Shown here piece by piece: positions 48,713 through 57,979 of a stretch of DNA of 64,000 bases. Under the pieces are notes generated by a model. It did not search any database, was not told where the DNA came from, and worked only from the letters and a program-made list of their open reading frames with translations. This DNA is from Enterobacter sp. kpr-6 (GTDB taxonomy: Bacteria > Pseudomonadota > Gammaproteobacteria > Enterobacterales > Enterobacteriaceae), in the NCBI RefSeq assembly GCF_900116015.1, contig NZ_FOYH01000002.1, positions 351,807-415,806 of the forward strand, given 5' to 3'. Every line of letters begins with the position of its first letter. The first letter of the stretch is position 1. Position numbers and translations under genes: made by a program.

Positions 48713-49386
48713 TTAGCGTACTGATTATTGAAGATGAACAGGCCATTGTGCGCTTTTTACGCACCGCGCTGGAGGCTGACGGCCTGCGGGTATATGACGC
48801 GGGCACGCTCAGTCGCGGGCTGCTGGACGCCGCCACCCGTAAACCCGATCTGGTGATCCTCGATCTCGGTTTGCCGGACGGTGACGGCATTGATTTTATC
48901 CGCGATTTTCGCCAGTGGAGCCAGGTGCCGGTGATTGTGCTGTCGGCCCGCAGCGAGGAGTTTGACAAAATTGCCGCCCTCGATGCAGGCGCAGATGATT
49001 ATCTCAGTAAGCCTTTTGGCATCGGTGAATTGCAGGCGCGTTTGCGGGTGGCGCTGCGCCGTCACGCCAGCGACAGCCCTGCCGATCCGGTGGTGACCTT
49101 TTCTGATATCCGCGTCGATCTGGCCGCACGCCGCATCACGCGCGGCACTGAAGAGATCCACCTCACGCCGATTGAGTTTCGCCTGCTGGCGGTGCTGCTC
49201 AATAATCACGGCAAAGTGCTAACCCAGCGCCAGTTGTTAAGCCAGGTGTGGGGACCGAATGCGGTCGAGCACAGCCACTATTTGCGCATTTATATGGGCC
49301 ACCTGCGGCAGAAACTGGAAAACGACCCGGCGCGTCCGCGTCATTTATTAACTGAAACCGGTATTGGTTATCGCTTTATGCTGTAA
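48709..49386 (+). CDS. kdpE: KdpE, OmpR-family response regulator of kdp
   Basis: KdpE, 225 aa, activates kdpFABC when phosphorylated by KdpD. The receiver domain has the acidic pocket IIEDEQ and the phospho-Asp52 in VILDLGLPDGDG; the C-terminal winged helix (about 125-225) ends HYLRIYMGHLRQKLENDP and GIGYRFML. The start is GTG (GTGATTAGC), overlapping the kdpD stop as GTGA. Length equals that of E. coli KdpE. Confidence 0.97.
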   Translation: MISVLIIEDEQAIVRFLRTALEADGLRVYDAGTLSRGLLDAATRKPDLVILDLGLPDGDGIDFIRDFRQWSQVPVIVLSARSEEFDKIAALDAGADDYLSKPFGIGELQARLRVALRRHASDSPADPVVTFSDIRVDLAARRITRGTEEIHLTPIEFRLLAVLLNNHGKVLTQRQLLSQVWGPNAVEHSHYLRIYMGHLRQKLENDPARPRHLLTETGIGYRFML

Positions 49387-49612
49387 ATAATATAGCTAAC
49401 TTGCACGATAAATTATTTCCCGATTTATTTAAAAACCTCACCCAATATATTCCACCGGATAATTCCATGAGGTAATTCTATGGAATAATACCGCTCAGTT
49501 TTAATTTAATTATTTGTTTTTATCTGAATCCATTTCACAGAAAAGCCCTTTTCCGGCGTTAGAATAGCGCTGCACTGAAGCACTTAAATTTCGTTATTTT
49601 TAAACAGGCAGC

Positions 49613-49654
49613 ATGCCTACGGGCGACTATTGCCTGAAAGAGAGAGAATTATGA
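49613..49654 (+). CDS. Possible 13-residue leader peptide overlapping the speF start
   Basis: ATG at 49613 after AGGCAGC opens a frame encoding MPTGDYCLKEREL, whose TGA overlaps the speF ATG as ATGA. This could couple ribosome arrival to speF translation. It is not the known speFL leader (an ornithine-sensing 34-residue peptide well upstream of speF in E. coli), and I see no speFL-like frame in the 264 bases between kdpE and speF. So short a frame can arise by chance. Confidence 0.25.
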   Translation: MPTGDYCLKEREL

Positions 49655-51813
49655 AAAAATTAAAAATTGCCATCGGCAATGGATGCCCACGCCCTTTTTT
49701 CACCGACCGTGAATTCGTTAATATTGATCACACCGATTTTGTCGATGTGGCGGCCATTGTTATTAACGCCATGGAATTAAACGATGGGGTATTAGAGCGT
49801 ATTAACGCCACCGGTTTTGCGATTCCTTTATTTGTGACCGTCACCGGGGAACAGTGCGTTGAGGAAGTTTATTTACCGGCAATTACCGCCATATTCGATC
49901 TCAATGAATCCAGTGCGGAGTTTCACCAGCGCCAGCTTGAAACTGCCGCCCAGAAATATGAAAGCCAGCTCCTGCCGCCGTTTTTTCATGCGCTGGTGGA
50001 TTACGTGGAACAGGGCAACAGCGCGTTTGACTGCCCCGGTCATCAGGGCGGGCAATTTTTCCGTCGCCACCCGGCGGGGAATCAGTTTGTAGAGTATTTT
50101 GGCGAGGCGCTGTTTCGCTCGGATCTGTGTAATGCCGATGTGGCGATGGGCGATCTGTTAATTCATGAAGGCGCGCCCTGCACCGCGCAACAGCACGCCG
50201 CGAAAGTCTTTAACGCCGATAAAACGTACTTTGTGCTGAACGGCACTTCGTCCTCAAATAAAGTGGTGCTTAACGCCCTGCTGACGCCAGGCGATCTGGT
50301 GCTTTTCGATCGTAATAACCATAAATCGAACCACCACGGTGCGTTATTACAGGCCGGGGCAACGCCGGTTTATCTGGAAACCACGCGCAATCCTTACGGC
50401 TTTATTGGCGGCATTGATGCGCACTGTTTTAATGAAGCGTACCTGCGGGAATTAATTGCTGAAGTCGCACCGGGACGGGCAAAAGATAAACGCCCTTTCC
50501 GTCTGGCGGTGATCCAGTTGGGCACCTATGACGGCACGATTTATAACGCCCGTCAGGTTGTCGATAAAATCGGCGCGCTGTGCGATTACATTCTGTTTGA
50601 TTCGGCATGGGTCGGCTATGAGCAGTTTATTCCGATGATGGCGGATTGCTCCCCGCTGCTGCTGGAACTGAACGAAAACGATCCGGGTATTCTGGTGACG
50701 CAATCGGTGCATAAACAGCAGGCCGGTTTCTCGCAGACCTCGCAGATCCATAAAAAAGACAGCCATATTAAAGGCCAGGATCGCTATGTGCCGCACAAGC
50801 GGCTGAATAACGCCTTTATGATGCACGCCTCCACCAGCCCGTTCTATCCGCTGTTTGCCGCACTGGATATCAACGCCCAGATGCATAAAGGGCAAAGCGG
50901 GCAAAAGATGTGGATGGAGTGCGTCAAAAACGGCATTGAGGCGCGCAAACTGATCTTAAGTCAGTGCCGCCATATTCGTCCGTTTGTGCCGCACACCGTA
51001 AATGGCAAAGCCTGGGAAAGCTGGGACACCGAAACGCTGGCAGGCGACCGCCAGTTCTTCCACTTTGTGCCGGGCGAGCGCTGGCATGCGTTTGAGGGCT
51101 ACGCCGAGCATCAGTATTTTGTCGATCCCTGCAAGCTGCTGCTGACCACGCCGGGCATTGATCCGCAGAGCGGCGAGTATGAGAGTTTTGGCGTTCCGGC
51201 TACCATTCTGGCGAACTTCCTGCGTGAAAATCATGTGGTGCCGGAAAAATGCGATCTGAACTCGATTCTGTTCCTGCTCACTCCTGCGGAAGATATGCCG
51301 AAGCTGCAACAACTGGTGGCGTTGCTGGCACGTTTTGAACGCTTACTGGAAGCCGATGCGCCGCTGGCCGAAGTGCTGCCGTCGCTCTATAAACAGCATC
51401 AGCAACGCTATGCCGGATACAGCCTGCGTCAGTTGTGCCAGGAGATGCACGATCTGTATGCGCGTAACAACGTCAAACAACTGCAAAAAGAGATGTTCCG
51501 TAAAGCGCATCTGCCGAAGGTGGTGATGAGCCCGCAAGAGGCGAATTACGCCTATCTGCGTGGACAGGTGGAGCTGGTTTCACTGCGCGATGCCGAAGGG
51601 CGGGTGGCGGCCGAGGGCGCGCTACCGTATCCACCGGGCGTGCTGTGCGTGGTGCCGGGCGAAACCTGGGGCGGCGCGGTGCTGGACTATTTTGCCGCGC
51701 TTGAGGAGGGGATCAATCTGCTGCCGGGCTTCGCCCCGGAATTACAGGGGGTCTATATCCAGGAGCACGACGGACGCAAACAGGTGTGGTGTTATGTGAT
51801 TAAGCAGGGGTAA
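49651..51813 (+). CDS. speF: SpeF, ornithine decarboxylase
   Basis: SpeF, 720 aa, is a PLP enzyme of the prokaryotic Orn/Lys/Arg decarboxylase family that makes putrescine from ornithine, consuming a proton. The N-terminal wing (1-110) is divergent; the PLP core has the Schiff-base Lys355 in TQSVHKQQAGFSQ and FDRNNHKSNHHGAL. The C-terminus (GVYIQEHDGRKQVWCYVIK) is SpeF-like rather than SpeC-like but ends about 12 residues earlier than E. coli SpeF. The start MKKLKIAIGNG follows GAGAGAG. In E. coli potE follows; here a terminator follows. Confidence 0.93.
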   Translation: MKKLKIAIGNGCPRPFFTDREFVNIDHTDFVDVAAIVINAMELNDGVLERINATGFAIPLFVTVTGEQCVEEVYLPAITAIFDLNESSAEFHQRQLETAAQKYESQLLPPFFHALVDYVEQGNSAFDCPGHQGGQFFRRHPAGNQFVEYFGEALFRSDLCNADVAMGDLLIHEGAPCTAQQHAAKVFNADKTYFVLNGTSSSNKVVLNALLTPGDLVLFDRNNHKSNHHGALLQAGATPVYLETTRNPYGFIGGIDAHCFNEAYLRELIAEVAPGRAKDKRPFRLAVIQLGTYDGTIYNARQVVDKIGALCDYILFDSAWVGYEQFIPMMADCSPLLLELNENDPGILVTQSVHKQQAGFSQTSQIHKKDSHIKGQDRYVPHKRLNNAFMMHASTSPFYPLFAALDINAQMHKGQSGQKMWMECVKNGIEARKLILSQCRHIRPFVPHTVNGKAWESWDTETLAGDRQFFHFVPGERWHAFEGYAEHQYFVDPCKLLLTTPGIDPQSGEYESFGVPATILANFLRENHVVPEKCDLNSILFLLTPAEDMPKLQQLVALLARFERLLEADAPLAEVLPSLYKQHQQRYAGYSLRQLCQEMHDLYARNNVKQLQKEMFRKAHLPKVVMSPQEANYAYLRGQVELVSLRDAEGRVAAEGALPYPPGVLCVVPGETWGGAVLDYFAALEEGINLLPGFAPELQGVYIQEHDGRKQVWCYVIKQG

Positions 51814-51819
51814 TTGCGT

Positions 51820-51857
51820 AAAAAAATGCCCGGCAAGCCTGCGCCGCCGGGCATTTT
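51820..51857. terminator. Bidirectional terminator/REP-like hairpin between speF and pgm
   Basis: AAAAAATGCCCGGC, an 11-base loop, GCCGGGCATTTT. The 9-bp stem is flanked by A and T runs, so it can end both convergent transcripts. The stem core GCCCGGC is shared with the palindrome at 17450-17473. Confidence 0.85.
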
Positions 51858-51873
51858 CAACGCGTTCAGACTA

Positions 51874-53514
51874 TCAGGCGTTTTTCAGCACTTCGCTGAC
51901 AATCTCTACCGCTTCTTTCTCAATCAGCTTACGGTGTTCTTCGCCGAGGAAACTTTCACAGTAAATCTTGTAGGCGTCTTCCGTGCCTGACGGACGCGCG
52001 GCGAACCAGCCGTTGTCGGTCATCACTTTCAGACCGCCGATGGATGCGCCGTTACCCGGTGCAGCCGTCAGACGTGCGGTGATAGCGTCGCCAGCCAGCG
52101 TACTGGCGCTGACCATTTCCGGGGAGAGCTTCGACAGCGCTGCTTTCTGCGCGGACGTTGCGCTCGCCTGCAGGCGGTTATAGCTCGGCGCGCCAAAGCG
52201 CTCAGCCAGTTCGTCGTAATGCTGCTGCGGGTTTTTCCCGGTCACAGCGGTGATTTCAGCGGCCAGCAGGCACATGATGATGCCATCTTTATCCGTTGAC
52301 CACGGCGTACCATCGAAGCGCAGGAAGGATGCCCCGGCGCTCTCTTCGCCGCCGAAACCAAAGCTGCCGTCATACAGACCGTCAACAAACCATTTGAAGC
52401 CAACCGGGACTTCTACCAGTTTGCGGCCCAGCGCGTCGACCACGCGGTCAATCATCGCAGACGACACCAGGGTTTTACCCACGGCAACGTCCTGGCCCCA
52501 CTGCGGGCGATGCTGGAACAGATAGTTAATCGCCACCGCCAGATAGTGGTTCGGGTTCATCAGCCCCGCCGGGGTGACGATGCCGTGACGGTCGTAATCC
52601 GGGTCGTTGGCGAAGGCCAGATCGAACTTGTCGCGCAGTGCCAGCAAGCCCGCCATCGCACATTCGGAGGAGCAATCCATGCGGATCGCGCCGTCTTTAT
52701 CGAGGTGCATAAAGCGGAAGGTCTGATCGACGTGATCGTTAACGATGGTCAGATCGAGTTTGTAATGATCGGCGATACGCTTCCAGTATTCGATGCCGGA
52801 ACCACCCAGCGGATCCACGCCGAGCTTCAGGCCTGCTTTCTGAATCGCCGCCATATCGACGATTTCTGCCAGCCCTTCGATGAACGGCTGCACCAGATCC
52901 TGCTCTGTAATATGACCAGAGGCATAGGCTTCATCGAGAGAAAGACGCTTCACGTCTTTAAGGCCGCCTGCGAGCAACTGGTTGGCGCGATCTTCCACCA
53001 CTTTGGTGACGTTGGTATCAGCCGGGCCACCGTTTGGCGGGTTGTATTTGATGCCGCCATCTTCCGGCGGGTTATGCGACGGGGTGATCACAATCCCGTC
53101 AGCCTGCGCGCCGCCTTTTTTGTTGAATTCAAGAATGGCGTTAGACACGGCGGGCGTCGGGGTGTAGCCATTGTTTTCCTGCACAATGATATCAACGCCG
53201 TTGGCGGCCAGCACTTCCAGCACGGAGATAAATGCCGGTTCGGACAGGGCATGGGTATCTTTACCCACGTAGCACGGACCGGTGATGCCGTTCTTCGCAC
53301 GCTCTTCAGCAATTGCCTGGGCGATTGCCAGAATGTGCGGCTCGTTAAAGCTATGACGGCCCGCACTGCCACGGTGGCCTGATGTGCCGAATTTGACCGC
53401 GTGTTCTGCATTGCCGGATTCTGGCTTCAGAACATAATACTGTGAGGTAAGCTGGGCGACGTTAATCAGATCGCTTTGCTGTGCAGGTTGCCCCGCGCGT
53501 GGATGGTTAGCCAT
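51874..53514 (-). CDS. pgm: Pgm, phosphoglucomutase
   Basis: Pgm, 546 aa, interconverts glucose 1-phosphate and glucose 6-phosphate for glycogen, trehalose and UDP-glucose synthesis. The phospho-Ser146 is in [18 protein letters not shown]; the metal loop is in [12 protein letters not shown]; the sugar-binding loop is [13 protein letters not shown]; the phosphate-binding loop is [12 protein letters not shown]. The start [10 protein letters not shown] gives the E. coli length; an upstream Met in frame adds seven residues without homology. It follows seqA by 24 bases. Confidence 0.97.
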   Translation of the reverse strand: MANHPRAGQPAQQSDLINVAQLTSQYYVLKPESGNAEHAVKFGTSGHRGSAGRHSFNEPHILAIAQAIAEERAKNGITGPCYVGKDTHALSEPAFISVLEVLAANGVDIIVQENNGYTPTPAVSNAILEFNKKGGAQADGIVITPSHNPPEDGGIKYNPPNGGPADTNVTKVVEDRANQLLAGGLKDVKRLSLDEAYASGHITEQDLVQPFIEGLAEIVDMAAIQKAGLKLGVDPLGGSGIEYWKRIADHYKLDLTIVNDHVDQTFRFMHLDKDGAIRMDCSSECAMAGLLALRDKFDLAFANDPDYDRHGIVTPAGLMNPNHYLAVAINYLFQHRPQWGQDVAVGKTLVSSAMIDRVVDALGRKLVEVPVGFKWFVDGLYDGSFGFGGEESAGASFLRFDGTPWSTDKDGIIMCLLAAEITAVTGKNPQQHYDELAERFGAPSYNRLQASATSAQKAALSKLSPEMVSASTLAGDAITARLTAAPGNGASIGGLKVMTDNGWFAARPSGTEDAYKIYCESFLGEEHRKLIEKEAVEIVSEVLKNA

Positions 53515-53538
53515 TGCCTGGTCCTTCTTATGCAAGGA

Positions 53539-54072
53539 TTAAATTGTGCCGCAAACCTTTTCAATCAATTCCGCCGGGAATTGCATCGACTGCATGATGT
53601 GTTCGATCATGCCGCATTTACGACCCGTGTTGGTATTCGTGATCACCCAGTAAGGCGTGCCTGGCACTTCTTTGGGTTTAGTCTGGTTACCGCTTTGCAG
53701 CAGCGTTTTTTCATCATTTGCAAAGTAGACGCGCGTGCGGCCATGCAACGACTCGGTTGCATCGGCGAAGGCTTTCGCGTCCAGTGAATAAAGTGTAGAC
53801 AGAACCAGCATGAAACGATTGACCGCTCTTTTCTGATCGGCGTATTCGTCAGACAGCAGCAGCTCACGCATCGCGCGAACGTTATCTTTTGCAGGATTCA
53901 CCGGTTTGAGATCGGGCGCGGCGCTAACGACTCGCGTTTCTTTGGGCGCGGATTGGGAGGCGGCGGAAAACTTCAACATGCGCCGTAAAATGTCTGATGC
54001 GCTCTCACCGATGTGTTTCGTGTGGCTGGCAATATAGCTATAGAGTTCATCATCAACTTCGATCGTTTTCAT
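53539..54072 (-). CDS. seqA: SeqA, negative modulator of replication initiation
   Basis: SeqA, 177 aa, binds hemimethylated GATC sites, sequesters oriC and organises new DNA. The N-terminal oligomerisation domain (MKTIEVDDELYSYIASHTKH) and the C-terminal DNA-binding domain (NRFMLVLSTLYSLD, LHGRTRVYFA, TPYWVITNTNTGRKC) are well conserved. The linker (about 40-65) is shorter than in E. coli (181 aa). The start MKTIEV was chosen over an in-frame Met 21 codons upstream, which lies in the promoter region. Confidence 0.97.
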   Translation of the reverse strand: MKTIEVDDELYSYIASHTKHIGESASDILRRMLKFSAASQSAPKETRVVSAAPDLKPVNPAKDNVRAMRELLLSDEYADQKRAVNRFMLVLSTLYSLDAKAFADATESLHGRTRVYFANDEKTLLQSGNQTKPKEVPGTPYWVITNTNTGRKCGMIEHIMQSMQFPAELIEKVCGTI

Positions 54073-54257
54073 TTTAATCCAGTGAAGTATCTTAGTCTTA
54101 ATACAAGTTGTTGGGATTATAGGTTCAAATCTCAACAGCGGATAGCGTCAGGCCTGAAGGACAGCAAAAGTCGGACATTCCCTTACCTCTTGCAGCCGGG
54201 CGGCAGAATGGTCAACATGATACCCTAACCCGACAGAGCGAAAAAAAGAACTTTGCC

Positions 54258-55031
54258 ATGAAATTGAATACCCGCGCGCAATCTGCACAACATCCGCACA
54301 ACAATTCTCCCATTGTCCTGGTTCACGGTCTGTTTGGCAGTCTGGATAACCTCGGCGTGCTGGCACGCGATCTCACCCGCGACCACGATATTATTCAGGT
54401 TGATATGCGTAACCACGGGGTTTCTCCCCGCTCGCCGGAAATGAACTACCCGGCGATGGCGCAGGATCTGCTGGATACGCTGGACGCACATCAGCTACCA
54501 AAAGCGACTTTTATCGGGCATTCCATGGGCGGTAAAGCGGTGATGGCACTGACTGCGCTGGCCCCTGAGCGCATCGATCAACTGGTCGCCATTGATATCG
54601 CGCCGGTGGATTATCAGGTGCGCCGCCACGATGAAATTTTTGCCGCGATTAATGCCGTTAATGAGGCGCGGGTTGCCACGCGACAGCAGGCGGCAGCGGT
54701 GATGCGCGAGTTAATTGATGAAGAAGGCGTGATCCAGTTTTTGCTGAAATCTTTTGTCGACGGCGAGTGGCGTTTCAACGTGCCGGTGCTGTGGGATCAG
54801 TATGAGCATATCGTTGGCTGGTCACCCGTTCCGGCGTGGGATAAACCGGCGCTGTTCGTGCGCGGTGGTAATTCTCCTTATGTGACCGAAGCGTACCGCG
54901 ACGCCCTGCTGACGCAATTTCCGCAGGCGCGGGCGCATGTCATTGCCGGTGCCGGACACTGGGTACATGCCGAAAAACCCGATGCGGTGCTGCGTGCGAT
55001 CCGTCGCTATCTGACTGATAGCGCCAGTTGA
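54258..55031 (+). CDS. ybfF: YbfF, alpha/beta-hydrolase esterase
   Basis: YbfF, 257 aa, is a cytoplasmic esterase active on acyl-CoA and acyl esters in E. coli. The nucleophile Ser89 is in FIGHSMGGKAV; the oxyanion loop HGLFGSLDNL is near residue 23; the catalytic His is in GAGHWVHAEKP. It is slightly longer than the E. coli protein. It diverges from seqA across 185 bases. Physiological substrate is unsettled. Confidence 0.95.
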   Translation: MKLNTRAQSAQHPHNNSPIVLVHGLFGSLDNLGVLARDLTRDHDIIQVDMRNHGVSPRSPEMNYPAMAQDLLDTLDAHQLPKATFIGHSMGGKAVMALTALAPERIDQLVAIDIAPVDYQVRRHDEIFAAINAVNEARVATRQQAAAVMRELIDEEGVIQFLLKSFVDGEWRFNVPVLWDQYEHIVGWSPVPAWDKPALFVRGGNSPYVTEAYRDALLTQFPQARAHVIAGAGHWVHAEKPDAVLRAIRRYLTDSAS

Positions 55032-55045
55032 TTAAAAACCCGGCG
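55026..55045 (+). promoter_or_regulatory. Degenerate LexA-box position upstream of ybfE
   Basis: In E. coli ybfE carries a LexA box of the form CTG-N10-CAG in a sequence very like this one. Here the matching stretch has TTG-ATTAAAAACC-CGG, so both key triplets are altered. It overlaps the ybfF stop codon. The comparison rests on my memory of the E. coli site. Confidence 0.4.
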
Positions 55046-55164
55046 ACCGAGCGTCACGACGCGCCCGGTCGTTGGCGTCCCCCGCGCCCTGATGTATGAT
55101 GGCGCGCTGATTGTGCGGGGCTACGCCCGCACAGCGTGTTTTATCCCCGACGTCACTCAAAATC

Positions 55165-55458
55165 ATGGCTAAAGAACAAACGGACCGCACGACACTCGAT
55201 CTGTTCGCGAACGAGCGTCGGCCTGGACGACCGAAAACGAACCCGCTTACGCGTGACGAACAATTACGCATCAATAAGCGTAATCAGCTAAAACGCGATA
55301 AAGTTCGTGGCCTTAAACGCGTCGAACTGAAGCTGAATGCTGATGCCGTTGATGCGCTCAATGAAATGGCAGATGCCCGCGAGATAAGCCGCAGCGAGCT
55401 GATTGAAGAGTTATTGCTTGCCGCGCTTAACGCTAAGTGCGGCCAGGGGATCGTCTGA
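55165..55458 (+). CDS. ybfE: YbfE, LexA-regulon ribbon-helix-helix-like protein
   Basis: YbfE, 97 aa, is basic in its first half (ANERRPGRPKTNPLTRDEQ, then RINKRNQLKRDK) and has a C-terminal segment VELKLNADAVDALNEM with ISRSELIEELL that resembles a ribbon-helix-helix DNA-binding fold. In E. coli the gene is SOS-regulated. The start MAKEQTDRT gives exactly the E. coli length. Function is unknown. It lies 133 bases after ybfF and upstream of fldA. Confidence 0.93.
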   Translation: MAKEQTDRTTLDLFANERRPGRPKTNPLTRDEQLRINKRNQLKRDKVRGLKRVELKLNADAVDALNEMADAREISRSELIEELLLAALNAKCGQGIV

Positions 55459-55608
55459 AAATCCCTGCTATTCTCACAAACATGTAGCACAGAGTGCAGT
55501 CCTGGGCGATTGCAGTTTCCGCGTACTTCTCTGTTCTGCTATTATTGCCCTTATCCGTGGGCATTGCGCCACCACCATATCATTAAGTTTCAAGAGGTTA
55601 TTTTACTC

Positions 55609-56139
55609 ATGGCAATCACAGGCATTTTCTTCGGCAGCGACACCGGTAATACCGAAAATATCGCGAAAATGATTCAAAAGCAGCTTGGTAAAGAAATTGC
55701 CGACGTGCATGACATTGCCAAAAGCAGCAAAGAAGACCTCGAAGGCTACGACATTCTGCTGCTCGGCATCCCGACCTGGTATTATGGTGAAGCACAGTGC
55801 GACTGGGATGATTTTTTCCCGACGCTGGAAGAAGTCGATTTTAACGGCAAGCTGGTGGCGCTGTTTGGCTGCGGCGATCAGGAAGATTACGCGGAATATT
55901 TCTGCGATGCGCTGGGTACGATCCGCGACATCATTGAGCCGCACGGCGCGACTATCGTAGGCCACTGGCCAACCGCCGGTTACCACTTCGAAGCGTCTAA
56001 GGGTCTCGCTGATGACGACCACTTTGTCGGTCTGGCCATTGACGAAGATCGCCAGCCTGAACTGACCGCCGAGCGCGTGGAAAAATGGGTAAAACAGATT
56101 TCTGAAGAATTACATTTAGATGAAATCGTAAACGCCTGA
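55609..56139 (+). CDS. fldA: FldA, flavodoxin 1
   Basis: FldA, 176 aa, is an FMN electron carrier essential in E. coli; it feeds biotin synthase, IspG/IspH and ribonucleotide reductase activation. The FMN phosphate loop [11 protein letters not shown] is at about 10-20; the isoalloxazine-stacking residues are in [14 protein letters not shown] (Trp57) and [12 protein letters not shown] (Tyr). The start MAITGIFFG follows AAGAGG and gives the exact family length; the frame extends upstream without homology. Confidence 0.97.
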   Translation: MAITGIFFGSDTGNTENIAKMIQKQLGKEIADVHDIAKSSKEDLEGYDILLLGIPTWYYGEAQCDWDDFFPTLEEVDFNGKLVALFGCGDQEDYAEYFCDALGTIRDIIEPHGATIVGHWPTAGYHFEASKGLADDDHFVGLAIDEDRQPELTAERVEKWVKQISEELHLDEIVNA

Positions 56140-56173
56140 TTTTTGTGCGGCGTAGCCTTCAGGATGCGCCGCA

Positions 56174-56200
56174 TTGATAGTTATTATCAATGAAAATAAT
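56174..56200 (+). promoter_or_regulatory. Probable Fur box upstream of uof-fur
   Basis: The bases TTGATAGTTATTATCAATG and the following AAAATAATTG resemble overlapping GATAAT/ATTATC hexamers of the Fur consensus. The site lies about 155 bases before uof in the fldA-fur gap. Autoregulation of fur by Fur is known in E. coli; the exact match here was judged by eye. Confidence 0.6.
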
Positions 56201-56350
56201 TGCTACAATTTTTTAACTTTTTCTTCCATACCTGTACAATATCCCCTGATTAGACGTATGGCGCTCGACAGGTTTGTTGGCGGCCCCACGTTTTATACGC
56301 ATACTTTACTTGAGGACTTGCAGTTTTCATTTATACATGGCAGTTCTATA

Positions 56351-56437
56351 ATGAGACGCATTAACTCAAGGTCATTCTCATTAACTTCCAATCGGGAAGT
56401 GAATCGTTTAGCAACAGGACAGATTCCGCATGACTGA
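56351..56437 (+). CDS. uof: Uof, upstream leader peptide of fur
   Basis: A 28-aa frame, beginning MRRINSRSFSLTSNREV and ending ATGQIPHD, overlaps the first 8 bases of fur. In E. coli uof is 28 codons long and is translationally coupled to fur; the small RNA RyhB blocks uof translation and so lowers Fur when iron is scarce. The exact length and the overlap make the assignment strong. Confidence 0.88.
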   Translation: MRRINSRSFSLTSNREVNRLATGQIPHD

Positions 56438-56879
56438 CAATAACACCGCACTAAAAAAGGCTGGCCTGAAAGTCACGCTTCCTCGGTTAAAAATTCTGGA
56501 AGTACTTCAGGGCCCGGACAACCATCATGTCAGTGCGGAAGATTTATACAAACGACTGATCGACATGGGTGAAGAAATTGGTCTGGCGACCGTGTACCGC
56601 GTGCTCAACCAGTTTGATGATGCGGGCATCGTAACCCGTCATAATTTTGAAGGCGGCAAATCCGTTTTCGAATTGACCCAGCAGCATCACCACGACCATC
56701 TGATCTGTCTCGACTGTGGCAAGGTCATTGAATTCAGCGATGATTCGATTGAATTGCGCCAGCGCGAAATCGCTTCACAACACGGTATTCGTCTGACGAA
56801 CCACAGCCTCTACCTTTACGGCCACTGCGCTGAAGGTGATTGCCGCGAAGACGACACCGCACACGATATTGCAAAATAA
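56430..56879 (+). CDS. fur: Fur, ferric uptake regulator
   Basis: Fur, 149 aa, is the Fe2+-dependent master repressor of iron uptake. The N-terminal winged helix contains AGLKVTLPRLKILEVLQ and EEIGLATVYRVLNQFDDAGIV is split here as two conserved parts of the recognition region. The metal sites include His-rich TQQHHHDHLICLDCGK (Cys93, Cys96) and the C-terminal pair in GHCAEGDCRED. It is one residue longer than the E. coli protein, with a different tail (DTAHDIAK). Confidence 0.97.
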   Translation: MTDNNTALKKAGLKVTLPRLKILEVLQGPDNHHVSAEDLYKRLIDMGEEIGLATVYRVLNQFDDAGIVTRHNFEGGKSVFELTQQHHHDHLICLDCGKVIEFSDDSIELRQREIASQHGIRLTNHSLYLYGHCAEGDCREDDTAHDIAK

Positions 56880-56897
56880 TTGCGAATTGAAATGAAA

Positions 56898-56922
56898 AGC
56901 CAGCCTTCGGGCTGGCTTTTTT
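56898..56922. terminator. Terminator shared by convergent fur and acuI
   Basis: AGCCAGCC, loop TTCG, GGCTGGCT followed by TTTTT, with AAAA before the stem, 18 bases after the fur stop. Flanking A and T runs allow use in both directions; acuI ends 28 bases away on the other strand. Confidence 0.92.
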
Positions 56923-56949
56923 ATTGCGCGAATTCTGCTGGCAGAAATC

Positions 56950-57936
56950 TTACGCTTTGCAGGCAATGACCGCGCGGCCACGGATTTTACCGTCGAGCAG
57001 CTTTTCCGCCACGGTGATGGCGTCGGTCAGCGGGTATTCTTCGCTCAGTTTGCTTAAGACCTCTGGCGTCAGATACTGGCAGGCTTTTTCCCAGATAGCC
57101 GGGCGCTTAGCGCTGTTAACCATCACGCTGTCGATACCACGCAGCGTCACGCCGCGCAAAATAAACGGCGCGACGGTAGCAGGCAGATCCATGCCCTGCG
57201 CCATGCCACAAGCGGCAACAATCCCGTCGTAACGTACAGAGGCGCAGACATTGCTGAGGGTGTGGCTGCCGACGGTATCAACCGCTGCGGCCCAGCGCTC
57301 TTTTTGCAGCGGTTTGCCCGGCGCGCTTAATTCTTCACGGTTAATGATTTCACTCACGCCCAGTTGGTCGCGCATCCAGTCAGCTTCCTGCGGACGCCCC
57401 GTGGAAGCGGTCACCTGATAGCCCAGCGTTGCGAGAATAATCGCCGCGCAACTGCCGACGCCACCGCCCGCGCCCGTCACCAGCACCGGGCCATCTTCCG
57501 GCTTCACGCCGTGATCGAGCACTGCCTGCACGCACAGCATCGCGGTAAAGCCCGCGGTGCCGATCGCCATTACCTGTTTTGCATCCGCATTGGCAGGGAT
57601 TTTAGTCAGCCACTCAGCTTTGACACGAGCTTTTCCGGCCAGACCGCCCCAGTGACGCTCACCCACGCCCCAGCCGGTCAGCAGCACGCGGTCGCCCACG
57701 GCGAAGTCTGCGCTGTCGCTGGCAATGACTTTACCGGCGAAATCGATACCCGGCACCATCGGGAACTGGCGCACAATCGGGCCGCGCCCGGTGATTGCCA
57801 GCGCATCTTTATAGTTGATGGAGGAGTAATCGATCTCAACCGTCACATCCCCTTCCGGCAGAGCCTGTTCATCCAGCTCCACCAGCGATGCAGCATACTG
57901 TCCGTCCGTCTTATCAATCTGAATTGCTTTAAACAT
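56950..57936 (-). CDS. acuI: AcuI/YhdH-family acrylyl-CoA reductase (NADPH)
   Basis: A 328-aa zinc-free medium-chain dehydrogenase/reductase of the AcuI/YhdH type, which reduces acrylyl-CoA to propionyl-CoA and detoxifies this reactive thioester. Family motifs are SSINYKDALAITGRGP, PMVPGIDFAGKV, LLTGWGVGERHWGGLAG and the NADPH-binding VLVTGAGGGVGS. It is clearly related to E. coli YhdH (324 aa), which lies elsewhere in K-12, but diverges enough to be a paralogue. The adjacent acuR-type regulator (150 bases upstream, same strand) supports the acrylate assignment. Confidence 0.88.
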   Translation of the reverse strand: MFKAIQIDKTDGQYAASLVELDEQALPEGDVTVEIDYSSINYKDALAITGRGPIVRQFPMVPGIDFAGKVIASDSADFAVGDRVLLTGWGVGERHWGGLAGKARVKAEWLTKIPANADAKQVMAIGTAGFTAMLCVQAVLDHGVKPEDGPVLVTGAGGGVGSCAAIILATLGYQVTASTGRPQEADWMRDQLGVSEIINREELSAPGKPLQKERWAAAVDTVGSHTLSNVCASVRYDGIVAACGMAQGMDLPATVAPFILRGVTLRGIDSVMVNSAKRPAIWEKACQYLTPEVLSKLSEEYPLTDAITVAEKLLDGKIRGRAVIACKA

Positions 57937-57979
57937 GGTGACCTCATTGGGTTAGTCTGAATCAGTGCGAAAATATTAT

